This document shows positions 12,080-22,920 of a DNA stretch of 64,000 bases, one piece after another. Source of the stretch: Populus alba (lineage: Eukaryota > Streptophyta > Magnoliopsida > Malpighiales > Salicaceae); NCBI RefSeq assembly GCF_005239225.2, contig NC_133296.1, positions 13,020,001-13,084,000 of the forward strand, written 5' to 3'. The notes below the pieces were generated by a model. The model searched no databases, was not told the DNA's origin, and was given only the letters and a program-made list of their open reading frames with translations. The translations under genes were made by a program, and so were the position numbers. Within the stretch, counting starts at the first letter, position 1. Each line of letters starts with the position of its first letter.

Positions 12080-13631
12080 AAAATATATTTATAATAAAAA
12101 GTATAATGAGATGAGAGTGGTTTTATGTTATTTTTTTTTACTTTAGATATTTTCAAATAATTAATGAGTTATTCCTCATTATGATTGCTTCTTATTATTT
12201 ATTTATTTTATGAATATTCACCCATTACCATATCAAAAAAGGTAGGAGAAGAGATGAAGAGAAGACGAAAAGGAAAAATTTATATACACACACACTGGCC
12301 TAGGTGGATCCTGTGATCTCTGAATTCATATTTTATCTTCTTAGATCAATTAAAAAAGTTGGAATGGGTTTGACAATATAGCGGAAAAGTTAAAGCATAG
12401 TTGCCATGATGTGACTTTCAGCAAGGCTAAAATAGATTTAATAAGTAATGCAACTTTAAAATGAAACTATTTTGCTTTTGAAACCAGTTATGGTAACTTG
12501 TGTTTTTTAACCAAAAGCACAACTTTTTTTAATTAAATTAATGGCGCCATTTTCTTTCTAATTAAAATGATAACTTTCATTATTTTTCTTAAAAAATAGT
12601 TATAAACATATCAAAGATACTGCTAATGATTTACGTAACTCTATTAAAAACTTTTATTTATATTATTGATTTTTTTTATAGAAAAATCATCTTCATTAAC
12701 ATCAAGTTTATATATTTTTTACAAACTTGCTATAAATCAAACACCCCAATTTCATCGAACACCCCAGTTTCATGAGACTTGTTTGAATCAGACCAATAAG
12801 CTTCGTATCCACCCACAATCATCACCAAACAATGTTAGAATACCCCCAAAAAAAATAATATTAGAAGATCAAACTAGAAGAAAACAAAAAGGAGTATGAG
12901 ACAGTATTGATGTTTTTGTTTCCAGTCCAGAACTAGAAAAAAATTGGAACACTAAGCCCTAGCAACTCCACTGGTAAAATCAGGAACACCAAGCCCTAGC
13001 AACCCTACTGATAAATCTTATTTGGAAGTGGAGTCGGAAATGTAACCCTATTTCAGGTGTGCGATCTCAATTTCAAAACCAAACGTGACCTAGCTAGTGG
13101 TTTTGATTAGTACCTCTTAGTGGCATCTAGGGGCATCCTTATCAACCTATGAAACTCTCTTTCTAACCGAGAACACGCCTCCCTCCTATCCTTCTGGTTA
13201 CTTGTTCCTCTCGAGCTGCGAATCCATGACTTTTAGTCCGAATCCATGGCAAGACAAGGGGGGTCACTGCTCTCTTCTCAATGATTGCTTGCTTTGAACA
13301 CTAAGCCAATCTCGATTCAAGTAGTAGCCAAGCAGTTGTCTCCACTCACATTATTTTATTACAGTAAGAGGATGGTGGTACGTAAAAGGGTGACAATTTA
13401 TGATTGTTTCCACCATCAGATTGTCAAACACAGGAGATGCATTTGCAGACGATGATGCAAGAGATAGCGGCTTCATTGTTGTTGGAATTTGAGATGTTTT
13501 TCAAGCAGAATCTTGTGGAACTGTACTCAAGAGGCCCTTGAATTCGCAAGCTAGTTTAACATCAAATGAGGTTTATTTTTAAGTGTCCTCATGATTTTGA
13601 ATTTAGAAATTTTGTACCGGAAGTTTTAGCT
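12080..13631. other. Intergenic region left of the Ogre-like element
   Basis: No gene is supportable. At about 12944-13017 a 37-bp segment containing aagccctagcaa occurs twice in tandem with a few differences. Two frames (12666-12899 and 13566-13778) lack recognisable motifs, and the second crosses the transposon boundary and so cannot be a real gene. The region from 13050 to 13600 is less AT-rich and may be an old gene or transposon fragment I cannot identify. Confidence 0.4.
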
Positions 13632-13636
13632 TGGTG
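13632..13636. repeat. Target site duplication, left copy
   Basis: TGGTG, identical to 23611-23615 on the other side of the element. A 5-bp duplication is standard for Gypsy integrases. Confidence 0.9.
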
Positions 13637-14712
13637 TGTCGCACGTGGCGACGTCGCGGCGAAAAATGTATTGTTTGTTCCATTTTCTTATCTACAATGT
13701 AAATCTATCTATATCTATGGGGATACAAGAAAATATTGTCTTTTGTGGGTGGAAAATGGAATGGGAGTCGCCACCTAGTATTTTGGTCACTAGGAACCCT
13801 AACTGGTCTCAAAGATCGGGTACGGGGACTGGTTGCGTAAAGGGAAGGTATTAGCACCCCAAATACGCCCTACCTAAGGTAAGCTGCATTGTTTTATTGT
13901 CTGATAAAATCTAAGGTATTTTCGTGTTTTTCTAGTTGTTGGGCTGTCTATGGTTCAAGAAAAATCCTCCTCGGTAAGAAGGTCTTTATCTTATCGGGTA
14001 AAATCCTAACCGTTCTAATGTCTATACCAAAACTTTATTAATAATATTTAGGAATACGTTTTACGTATAAATTCGTAATCCCAAATACTACTAATAGCAC
14101 CAAAAAGATTTTTTAGAATTTTTGAAATATTGGCCTAGTTCTCATGGCTTGAATAAACTGGTTATTAAAGCCAAAATGCATGATTATACATATATTGTTT
14201 TGAAAATTTCCTTTGTTGTGTGAAAATATGATGTTATAATATTTATATATATATATTGGAGAGACTAGGCCGTATGCATGAAAACAAAACCTTTTTTGGA
14301 AAATATTTATTTTTTGATGTTTTAACAAAAATCAGGTATTTTAATATTGAGTTTGTATTCTTACGATATAAAAATACAACCCAATATTAATCCACTTTGA
14401 TAAAAATATGCAGAAAAATCAACAACATTTTTAGGGACTTTTTAGAATTTTTTTTGAAAGCAAAAACATTTTTTATTCTGAAAATCTTTGATATTTTGAC
14501 GAAAACCGGGTATTTTTAACACTGGTTTTGTATCTTTACGGTATAAAAATACAAACCAACATTAAACCACTTTGACAAAAATATGCAGCAAAATCAACAA
14601 TATTTTTTAAGATTTTTCAAAATATATATTTTTTAATTATTATATTTTTTTATATATATACACACATATATATTATAAACATATTATATAATATATAATA
14701 TAAAAACAATTC

Positions 14713-14860
14713 GGGCTGGGCCGGCCCAAATAAACGGGCCGGACTCAGCCCAACAAGGAAAGGTTGGGCCGAACTCGGCCCAACCGTAAATTCTTCTTCG
14801 GTCTGGGCCAGAAACGGCCCAGACGTTCATGGGCTGGGCCAGCATCGGGCTGGCCCAGCA
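14713..14860. promoter_or_regulatory. Cluster of GGCCCA/TGGGCC (site II-like) motifs in LTR
   Basis: Eight copies of TGGGCC or its complement lie within about 150 bp, several paired as inverted repeats such as GCTGGGCCGGCCCA. The same cluster recurs in the other LTR at about 21985-22140. Plant site II elements (TGGGCY) bind class I TCP proteins in growth-linked promoters, so a role in LTR transcription is plausible but is inference. Confidence 0.45.
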
Positions 14861-14868
14861 TTAGCAGC

Positions 14869-14930
14869 CCGGGGGGGGGGGAGAATTATTTCCCCCCCCC
14901 CCCCGCCTCCTGCATGCAACATGCAGGAGG
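14869..14930. repeat. G-run/C-run and palindrome hairpins in LTR
   Basis: A run of 11 G is followed after about ten bases by a run of 13 C, giving a perfect G:C hairpin. Directly after it lies CCTCCTGCATG, then caa, then CATGCAGGAGG, an 11-bp-arm palindrome. In the other LTR (about 22149-22205) the runs are 10 G and 10 C and the palindrome is identical. Confidence 0.85.
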
Positions 14931-16336
14931 CAAGGCTGCCACGAAAGGAATGCAGGGAAGAAGGAACGGGTACCTGGCGTGGAGGCGGTCGTTGGTGGAA
15001 CTGCGGTGGCGTGGCTCGCGCACGGCGACTCCGGGCGGTGCTGTGGCGGTTCGAATGGCGGCGGAGAGAAAAGATTTTCTTCCTCTTCCCCTCTTCTTTG
15101 TTTTCGGTTTTTCTTTCTTTTCCTTCCTTTCTCTTTGTTTTCTGTTTTCTTTTTGTTTTTCTGTTTATTCCTTTCTCTTTCCCTCTCTCTTGTTGGTTCT
15201 CTCTCTCTTCGGTCTCCTCTCTCTCTCCTCCCTTCGGGGTCTCTCCTCCTTCCTTTTTTTTTTTTCTTTTTTCTTCGGTTTTCTCTTCTATTTATAGGGG
15301 CAGAACCGGTGTGGGGGACCATTGTTAATGTGCCTTGGAGCGGGTTTCGCGGGTGGCTGGTCGGCCACCACCCGCGACAGCAAGGCCGTTTCTCTACTTT
15401 CGGCCGGTGGTCGGCCAATGCCTTTGGTCGGCCAATGCCTTTGGTCGGTGGTCCCACGGTGTGGGGGCTTCGGGTTGTTCGATGGAGATGCAAGGGAGAG
15501 AGGCGGGAAGATTTGAAAAAAAACAAAAATGGTTTTCTTCTTCTGTTGCTCTGCTTCGGGGGGAAGGAGGAAGATGAACAGTGTCGTTCAAAACGACACC
15601 GTTCTGGGCTTCCTTTTTTTTTTTTTTTTTTTAATATATATATGAAACGGCGTCGTTTTGGATAAAACGTGTCGTTTCATTTAAAGGAGCCAAAATCCAG
15701 ATCAGTCCTCCATTATTTCACCTTCGGTCTCCGTCCCTCTTGTTGGCCGCCTTTTTCACTTTGGTCCTTGGCCTCTGATCTATGCAATTTAGCCCTCAAT
15801 TGATTAATAAACTTTCAATTTCTTCAATTAAGCCCCTGAAACAATTCTAAACAGCCCCCTCTATCTTTGCGCCTTTCTCCAAATTGGTCCCCGGTTTCGG
15901 ATTTTCACAATTAAGTCCCTAATTGACCCTTAAACTTCAATATTTATGCAATTAAGCCCCTGATTTGACCCAATAAATTTCTAAAAAATATATTTTGGCC
16001 CCAGAACTTAAAATTTCTTCTAATTAAAGCCCAAATTGACTTAAAAATCGATTTTTCTTGCAATCAAATCCTCTATAAATTCAAATAAAAAATCCAATTA
16101 AGTCCATAAACATCCAAATTTGGGCTTTTCTCCTCCAAAAATTCAAATTTTCCTTTTCAACAAGGCTCTCATCCTTCAAGAATATATTTGTCAAAAATCC
16201 ATCTTTGTATTTTTTAACCTCCTTGACCGATTTTTTCTGACCATTTGCTGAGCGCTTCTGCCTCCTGTTATTTTTCTAACCTCCTTCAGCTATTTAATTT
16301 ATTTCAATTATGGGGACCCGAAAATGGGTTACAACA

Positions 16337-16352
16337 GATGCCCCCTCTTTAT
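16337..16352 (-). other. Polypurine tract beside the 3' LTR
   Basis: On the minus strand this reads TAAAGAGGGGGCATC immediately before the 3' LTR start TGTTGTAACCC. A polypurine tract here primes plus-strand DNA synthesis and independently confirms the minus orientation of the element. Confidence 0.8.
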
Positions 16353-16488
16353 AATGCTTACGGAGCAAGGGTTTTGCGCAGTAAGTTTTATAAAGATAAT
16401 CCAATTTGAACTCTCGAAACTGATCTGGTCGAAGGTTGATCGATCTGAAACTCTTTCTTTACAGCAAACCTCTTCAGCCTAAAACATT

Positions 16489-17715
16489 GGGATCCCATCT
16501 GGCGATTCCCTGAAAATGAAAAAATATGAGGTCCCCTCCGGCGACCTCCTTTGACAACTATCAAAATACGAGATCCCTTCTGGCGATCTCCTTTAATCAA
16601 CTTGGAACCCCATCTGGCGATTCCTATATGAAATATGAGATATGAGGTCCCATCTGGCGACCTCTAAATAGTGAAACACGAGATCCCTTCTGGCGATCTC
16701 AAACAACTTGGAATCCCATCTGGCGATTCCTTTTAACCAACATGAAATACGAGGTCCCATCTGGCGACCTCCAAATAGTGAAACACGAGATCCCTTCTGG
16801 CGATCTCCTTTAATCATCTTGGAATCCCATCTGGCGATTTCTTTTAACCAACATGAAATACGAGGTCCCATCTGGCGACCTCCAAATAGTGAAACACGAG
16901 ATCCCTTCTGGCGATCTCCTTTAATCAACTTGGAACCCCATCTGGCGATTCCTATATGAAATATGAGATATGAGGTCCCATCTGGCGACCTCTAAATAGT
17001 GAAACACGAGATCCCTTCTGGCGATCTCAAACAACTTGGAATCCCATCTGGCAATTCCTTTTAACCAACATGAAATACGAGGTCCCATCTGGCGACCTCC
17101 AAATAGTGAAACACGAGATCCCTTCTGGCGATCTCCTTTAATCATCTCGGAATCCCATCTGGCGATTCCTTTTAACAAACATGACATATAAGGTCCCATC
17201 TGGCAACCTCCACAATAGTGAAATACGAGATCCCTTCTGGCGATCTCAAACAACTTGGAATCCCATCTGGCGATTCCTTATTACCAACATGAACTATGAG
17301 GTCCCATCTGGCGACCTCCAAATAGCGAAACACGAGATCCCTTCTGGCGATCTCCTTTAATGAACTCGGAATCCCATCTGGCGATTCCTTTTAACAAACG
17401 TGAAATATGAGGTCCCATCTGGCAACCTCCATAATAGTGAAATACGAGATCCCTTCTGGCGATCTCAAACAGCTTGGAATCCCATCTGGCGATTCCTTAT
17501 TACCAACATGAAATATGAGGTCCCATCTGGCGACCTCCAAATAGCAAAACACGAGATCCCTTCTGGCGATCTCCTTTAATCAACTCGGAATCCCATCTGG
17601 CGATTCCTTTTAACAAACGCGAAATATGAGGTCCCATCTGGCGACCTCCACAATAGTGAAATACGAGATCCCTTCTGGCGATCTCAAACAGCTTGGAATC
17701 CCATCTGGCGATTCC
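16489..17715 (-). repeat. Tandem array of hairpin repeats in element 3' region
   Basis: Three related 21-nt hairpins alternate as A, B, C with 10-20 nt spacers, about 34 hairpins in all. The A arms are GGAATC/GATTCC, the B arms GAGGTC/GACCTC and the C arms GAGATC/GATCTC, around the loops CCATCTGGC or CCTTCTGGC. A-type hairpins start at 16489, 16604, 16710, 16821, 16932, 17038, 17149, 17257, 17368, 17476, 17587 and 17695, giving units of mostly 106-111 bp. From 17038 on, 111- and 108-bp units alternate as a dimeric higher-order repeat of 219 bp. Minus-strand frames through the array give a repeating peptide (GDRQKGSR...ARWDSK) because 108 and 111 are multiples of three; I do not think it is translated. 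Arrays at this place are known in Tat/Ogre elements and can seed satellites. Confidence 0.92.
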
Positions 17716-18872
17716 TTATTACCAAAGCTGATATATGTCGTTCTTCCTACGGGCAGGGTTTGGAAGCTATTATCTTCTCTTCTTGTTGTTCTAGAATCAA
17801 CTCAATGATTCTTTCTTCGTCCACAATCTTGTTGGAATGCGCTAAGATCTCCTCCTGTAACGATAAAAAACAAACATGCAATGATTTATGATTAGATGCA
17901 ATGCATGCATTCATACCTGGTTTGAAACATAGGCCCCATCATCTTCTTCTAGTTCATGAAGCTCTTTCTTAACACAAGCTTGCTTTTGAAGTTGTATGCT
18001 GGATTCATCTCTCGTGTTGCCTCTTTTTATTGATCATATTCTTGGAGAAGAAATCTTTGACTTTCTTCAAGTAGTCCTTTTCTCAAAATGTATGACTTGT
18101 CATTGCCTTTTTGTCATGCTTTTGTCAAATGCTTTATTTTTTCAAATCTACGGGCTCTCATCTTGCTTTGAAAAATATGTAAAACTTTTCATGAAATATC
18201 TTTTATTGCCCCCAGTATGGAGTGTGATCCTAGTCTGGGTTTTTATATAGAGAAGAAATTCATTCAGCTAGTGATAAACCTTTTAGTGAGTGAAGGGATA
18301 ATGATTTTTTTTTAAATTTCAAAATGCACATTGTTATGGTTGACAAATTCTATTCTTTAAAAGACAATTACAGATGATTATAAAGTGACCACTTAAACAT
18401 TTATCCATGCTATCAGAGATAGGGTTGTATTTTAGGGTTAGCTTTTCTTAAATTTCATCTTTGACCGATTTATGATACTTTCTTTGTAACCACTCAACTT
18501 TGTTTAAAAAGGTGCATAATCTCATCATTTATTTAAAGAAAAGGTGGGCTCAAAGACAAATACAAAATCTGGCTGACATCATGAGCCCTGATTGTCAACT
18601 AGAGAAAATAAAAGCAAATAAAAAACAATGACAAAAGCATGCTAAGGCAAATAAAGTCGGTTAACATTTTGAAAACTACAGGAACTTCTTGGGTCACCCC
18701 CTTCTGAAACTTCTCTACTCGCGTAAAAAGGTCTTGGCAGAGACTTCTTCTAGTGTGTGGACAATCAACCGTAGCAGCGCTTCATCTTCTTCCCCCACGT
18801 GTGTTTCCTTGTCATCTCTTTCGATCTTACCTTCTCATTATTGACAATTCTTGACCAAGGTTTTCCAGCCCT
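17716..18872. other. Internal element region without coding capacity
   Basis: Lies where pol would be expected (between gag and the 3' array) but shows no protease, reverse transcriptase, RNase H or integrase motif in any frame. The plus-strand frame at 17996-18250 runs against the element and has no known motif. A phrase near 18205-18245 (agtgtgatcctagtctggg) recurs in the old element near 53100-53180, so this filler is shared by the subfamily and is not a deletion scar unique to this copy. Confidence 0.6.
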
Positions 18873-20321
18873 TTATTCACTATTACTTGCGTCATGACTA
18901 GGCAATGGTTTTGAATTGATGTTGGGTGGGTCTTCAAATGACACCCATCCTACCTTGATGAGCTCCAACAACCTTTTCTTGAAAGCATAGCACGTTTCAA
19001 GACCATGCCCGGAGATACCAGCATGGTACTCACAAGTCAACTCGGGCTTGTACCAGATGGGGAATGGTGGTTGTAGTGGTAATGTGGGGATAGGAGCTAT
19101 TTGTCCAATGCTCAGTAGTTTGGCATACATGTCCTTCAAAGGCATGGGTAATGGCGGTAGTTGTTCTGAAATGTATCTTGTGTTCGGTCTTTGGTGGTGG
19201 TTTTGGTTGTTGGACTGGTTATTTGCTCGATTAGGGGAAAAAGTTTTGTTAAAGTTTATGTGGGCCACATGAGAGGTAGGTATTTGTGGGTTATATGAAT
19301 CCGTTATCTTGCCATTGGACCCATCTTCAAAGTTGTTAACGGGACCTTCCATTTTTCTTCCAATAAAACCCTTTGTCTCCAATGGCTCAACTATGCGTCC
19401 AGCTTTAATCCCTTGCTCTATTCTTTCCGCTATGCGTACAGCATTATAGAAATGCTGAGCTGAGCTACCCATTAAATGCTCATAGTAGGGTGCCTTGAAT
19501 GTATTGGCGAACAAAGTCACCATCTCCGTTTCTATCAAAGGGGGTTGCACATGTGTGGCCTCGTCCCTCCATCTTTGCGCATAAGCCCTTACTGACTCTT
19601 GGCTTCTCTTTTCCATTGACATAAGGCTTGTTCGATCTGGAGCAATTTCCAAATTGTACTTGTATTGCTTAAGGAAAGCCTCCACTAAATCCTTCCATTT
19701 CTTAATCCTGGCATTTTCCAACCTCATGTACCAACTTAGCGCCGACCCTGATAGACTGTCTTGGAAAAAGTAGATCAGTAACTTATCATCATGAATCACC
19801 TCAGCCATCTTATTGCAATAAGATCGAAGGTGAGTGTTTGGGCATTCCAACCCAGTGTACCTTATAAACTCCGGTATCCTAAAATCTTTTGGTACCGTGA
19901 TGTTTGGTACCAAGCATATTTCAGACGCTCGCATGGGGTTAAACCAGTCATTTCCCTCGACTGCTCTTAACCTTTCTTCAAAGGCTGATATCTTGTCATC
20001 GTTCATAAAACCAGTGGACCTATTATCGGAAGGCCCATCTGCTGTTAAATCTACAGTGATGTGAGCTCGAGGGGGCTGAATGGGAATGGCAGGTGCAAAG
20101 TGCTGTTCCGTCACTGAATCTGCCCCCAAGTTCTGAGATACCCCGGGGACATGAACTGACGGTGCTCCTATAGGTGGTTGGGTAGACGTTCCCTCCCCGT
20201 TCTTGGCTCTTAAAAGTTGCTCAAGCAGATTGGTCAGTCAGTCGAGAAAACTTCATTTTTTCACAGATTCCAACTCGGTCTGGTAGTGCGACTCTAAGTG
20301 AGCTCCTTCTTCGTTTTCCAT
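18873..20321 (-). pseudogene. Ogre/Tat-type gag (capsid protein), broken near N-terminus
   Basis: From an ATG at 20321 (MENEEGAHLESHYQTELES) the frame runs 483 codons to the stop at 18873. Codons 23 (20253-20255) and 28 (20238-20240) are TGA. Downstream it is open for over 400 codons and shows the Tat-lineage gag core, from DFRIPEFIRYTG through LSWYMRLENARIKKW and the RWRDEATHVQPPL motif. A proline-rich stretch follows, then a zinc-knuckle-like CEYHAGISGHGLETC near the C-terminus. Gag would package element RNA. The two stops fit two nearby small events: loss of a base from an A-run at 20256-20261, and a four-base tandem duplication at 20233-20240, which together keep the downstream frame. A product starting after the stops is possible but unproven. 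Confidence 0.88.
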
Positions 20322-20888
20322 TTTTGATCTGGACCGGGTTTGGTGGACTCTGGATGTGGGACCTATGTTTCACGATCTGGAATGCATATGATAATTTAAA
20401 AAATAAAATGCGTGATAAAAATGTGATGCATAAGTGGTGCGCGATGAGTATAATATTGCAAAAAAGATACATAACCTAAGGACAAGCTCTATTTATTAAG
20501 TGAGAGTGGGTAGATTTTCTATCTAGTCTTGAAGGGTCTCATATCTGCCCAGTGACGTTCTTCGTAAAGACAGTATGGGGGCGTTGCAAGGAACAGTTAA
20601 GACACGTATGCCCACCATTACCAAGCAGGCACTCAGATATGAGTTGGGTGTTTCACGCATTTAAACCCTGACCAATAGTCTTAGGGTAAATCGCTAATTC
20701 CCCACTTAACTTAAGGCTTGTGTGTGCTTCTCAAAATAAAAGCAAGTGATGCATGAGATAATTTTATACAATGCATAAATAATATGCGTAAAATAAAAAA
20801 CAAATATGCAAATAAACGGAAAGGCATATTAACAATAAACACACAAAAACACAAACAAATCAGACAAAAACAAAGCTTAGTCTACAAG
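20322..20888 (-). other. Element 5' leader between primer site and gag
   Basis: About 570 nt of untranslated leader. The part at 20576-20700, with cccaccattaccaagcagg and tgggtgtttcacgcattt, is recognisably conserved in the decayed element at 55785-55900, where it sits in the same place. Leaders of this kind carry packaging and dimerisation signals in LTR elements; that role is inference. Confidence 0.6.
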
Positions 20889-20907
20889 GTCCCCAGTGGA
20901 GTCGCCA
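20889..20907 (-). other. Primer binding site, tRNA-Arg type
   Basis: On the minus strand TGGCGACTCCACTGGGGAC lies three bases from the 5' LTR. TGG followed by the complement of a ...CCCCAGTGGAGTCG acceptor end fits plant tRNA-Arg, the primer reported for Ogre elements. It fixes orientation and lineage. Confidence 0.85.
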
Positions 20908-20910
20908 TTC

Positions 20911-22888
20911 TGTCGCACGTGGCGACGTCGCGGCGAAAAATGTATTGTTTGTTCCATTTTCTTATCTACAATGTAAATCTATCTATATCTATGGGGATAC
21001 AAGAAAATATTGTCTTTTGTGGGTGGAAAATGGAATGGGAGTCGCCACCTAGTATTTTGGTCACTAGGAACCCTAACTGGTCTCAAAGATCGGGTACGGG
21101 GACTGGTTGCGTAAAGGGAAGGTATTAGCACCCAAAATACGCCCTACCTAAGGTAAGCTGCATTGTTTTATTGTCTGATAAAATCTAAGGTATTTTCGTG
21201 TTTTTCTAGTTGTTGGGCTGTCTATGGTTCAAGAAAAATCCTCCTCGGTAAGAAGGTCTTTTATCTTATCGGGTAAAAATCCTAACCGTTCTAATGTCTA
21301 TACCAAAACTTTATTAATAATATTTAGGAATACGTTTTACGTATAAATTCGTAATCCCAAATACTACTAATAGCACCAAAAAGATTTTTTAGAATTTTTG
21401 AAATATTGGCCTAGTTCTCATGGCTTGAATAAACTGGTTATTAAAGCCAAAATGCATGATTATACATATATTGTTTTGAAAATTTCCTTTGTTGTGTGAA
21501 AATATGATGTTATAATATTTATATATATATATTGGAGAGACTAGGCCGTATGCATGAAAACAAAACCTTTTTTGGAAAATATTTATTTTTTGATGTTTTA
21601 ACAAAAATCAGGTATTTTAATATTGGGTTTGTATTCTTTACGATATAAAAATACAACCCAATATTAATCCACTTTGATAAAAATATGCAGAAAAATCAAC
21701 AACATTTTTAGGGACTTTTTAGAATTTTTTTGAAAAGCAAAAACATTTTTTTATTCTGAAAATCTTTGATATTTTGACGAAAACCGGGTATTTTTAACAC
21801 TGGTTTTGTATCTTTACGGTATAAAAATACAAACCAACATTAAACCACTTTGACAAAAAATATGCAGCAAAATCAACAATATTTTTTTAAGATTTTTCAA
21901 AATATATATTTTTTTAATTATTATATTTTTTATATATATACACACATATATATTATAACATATTATATAATATATAATATAAAAACAATTCGGGCTGGGC
22001 CGGCCCAAATAAACGGGCCGGACTCAGCCCAACAAGGAAAGGTTGGGCCGAACTCGGCCCAACCGTAAATTCTTCTTCGGTCTGGGCCAGAAACGGCCCA
22101 GACGTTCATGGGCTGGGCCAGCATCGGGCTGGCCCAGCATTAGCAGCCCGGGGGGGGGGAGAATTATTTCCCCCCCCCCCGCCTCCTGCATGCAACATGC
22201 AGGAGGCAAGGCTGCCACGAAAGGAATGCAGGGAAGAAGGAACGGGTACCTGGCGTGGAGGCGGTCGTTGGTGGAACTGCGGTGGCGTGGCTCGCGCACG
22301 GCGACTCCGGGCGGTGCTGTGGCGGTTCGAATGGCGGCGGAGAGAAAAGATTTTCTTCCTCTTCCCCTCTTCTTTGTTTTCGGTTTTTCTTTCTTTTCCT
22401 TCCTTTCTCTTTGTTTTCTGTTTTCTTTTGTTTTTTCTGTTTATTCCTTTCTCTTTCCCTCTCTCTTGTTGGTTCTCTCTCTCTTCGGTCTCCTCTCTCT
22501 CTCCTCCCTTCGGGGTCTCTCCTCCTTCCTTTTTTTTTTTTCTTTTTTTCGGTTTTTCTCTTCTATTTATAGGGGCAGAACCGGTGTGGGGGACCATTGT
22601 TAGTGTGCCTTGGAGCGGGTTTCGCGGGTGGCTGGTCGGCCACCACCCGCGACAGCAAGGCCGTTTCTCTACTTTCGGCCGGTGGTCGGCCAATGCCTTT
22701 GGTCGGCCAATGCCTTTGGTCGGTGGTCCCACGGTGTGGGGGCTTCGGGTTGTTCGATGGAGATGCAAGGGAGAGAGGCGGGAAGATTTGAAAAAAAACA
22801 AAAATGGTTTTCTTCTTCTGCTGCTCTGCTTCGGGGGGAAGGAGGAAGATGAACAGTGTCGTTCAAAACGACACCGTTCTGGGCTTCC

Positions 22889-22920
<32 letters not shown>

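Larger units (their letters stand above)
13637..16336 (-). repeat. 3' LTR of the Ogre-like element
   Basis: 2700 bp from TGTCGCACGTGG to GGGTTACAACA on the plus strand, so TG...CA on either strand. It repeats at 20911-23610 with about five substitutions and some twenty length differences in homopolymer runs. Internal features are a GC-rich block (14710-15560) with many GGCCCA/TGGGCC motifs and strong hairpins, pyrimidine-rich tracts, and a stretch (15680-16150) with repeated caattaagcccct-like phrases. All open frames here (for example 14764-15665) lie in this repeat and occur in both LTRs; they are shadows of pyrimidine or GC-rich sequence, not genes. Confidence 0.92.

Noticed and set aside
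13566..13854. Two 70-codon frames at the left edge of the Ogre-like element
   Set aside because: One crosses the insertion boundary at 13637 and the other recurs in the right LTR (20911 onward), so both are by-products of the LTR.
14764..15665. Several long overlapping frames (up to 228 codons) on both strands in the left LTR
   Set aside because: The same frames recur at 22043-22960 because both are LTRs. They consist of low-complexity Phe/Ser/Leu or Arg/Lys/Glu runs from pyrimidine tracts and have no domain.
16708..16959. Plus-strand frame across the hairpin array
   Set aside because: It is antisense to the element and only mirrors the tandem repeat; no start context or domain.
16489..17715. 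Could the regular hairpin array be a CRISPR array?
   Set aside because: The spacers between hairpins are themselves repeated and not unique, no cas genes exist, and it lies inside a plant retrotransposon with defined LTRs.
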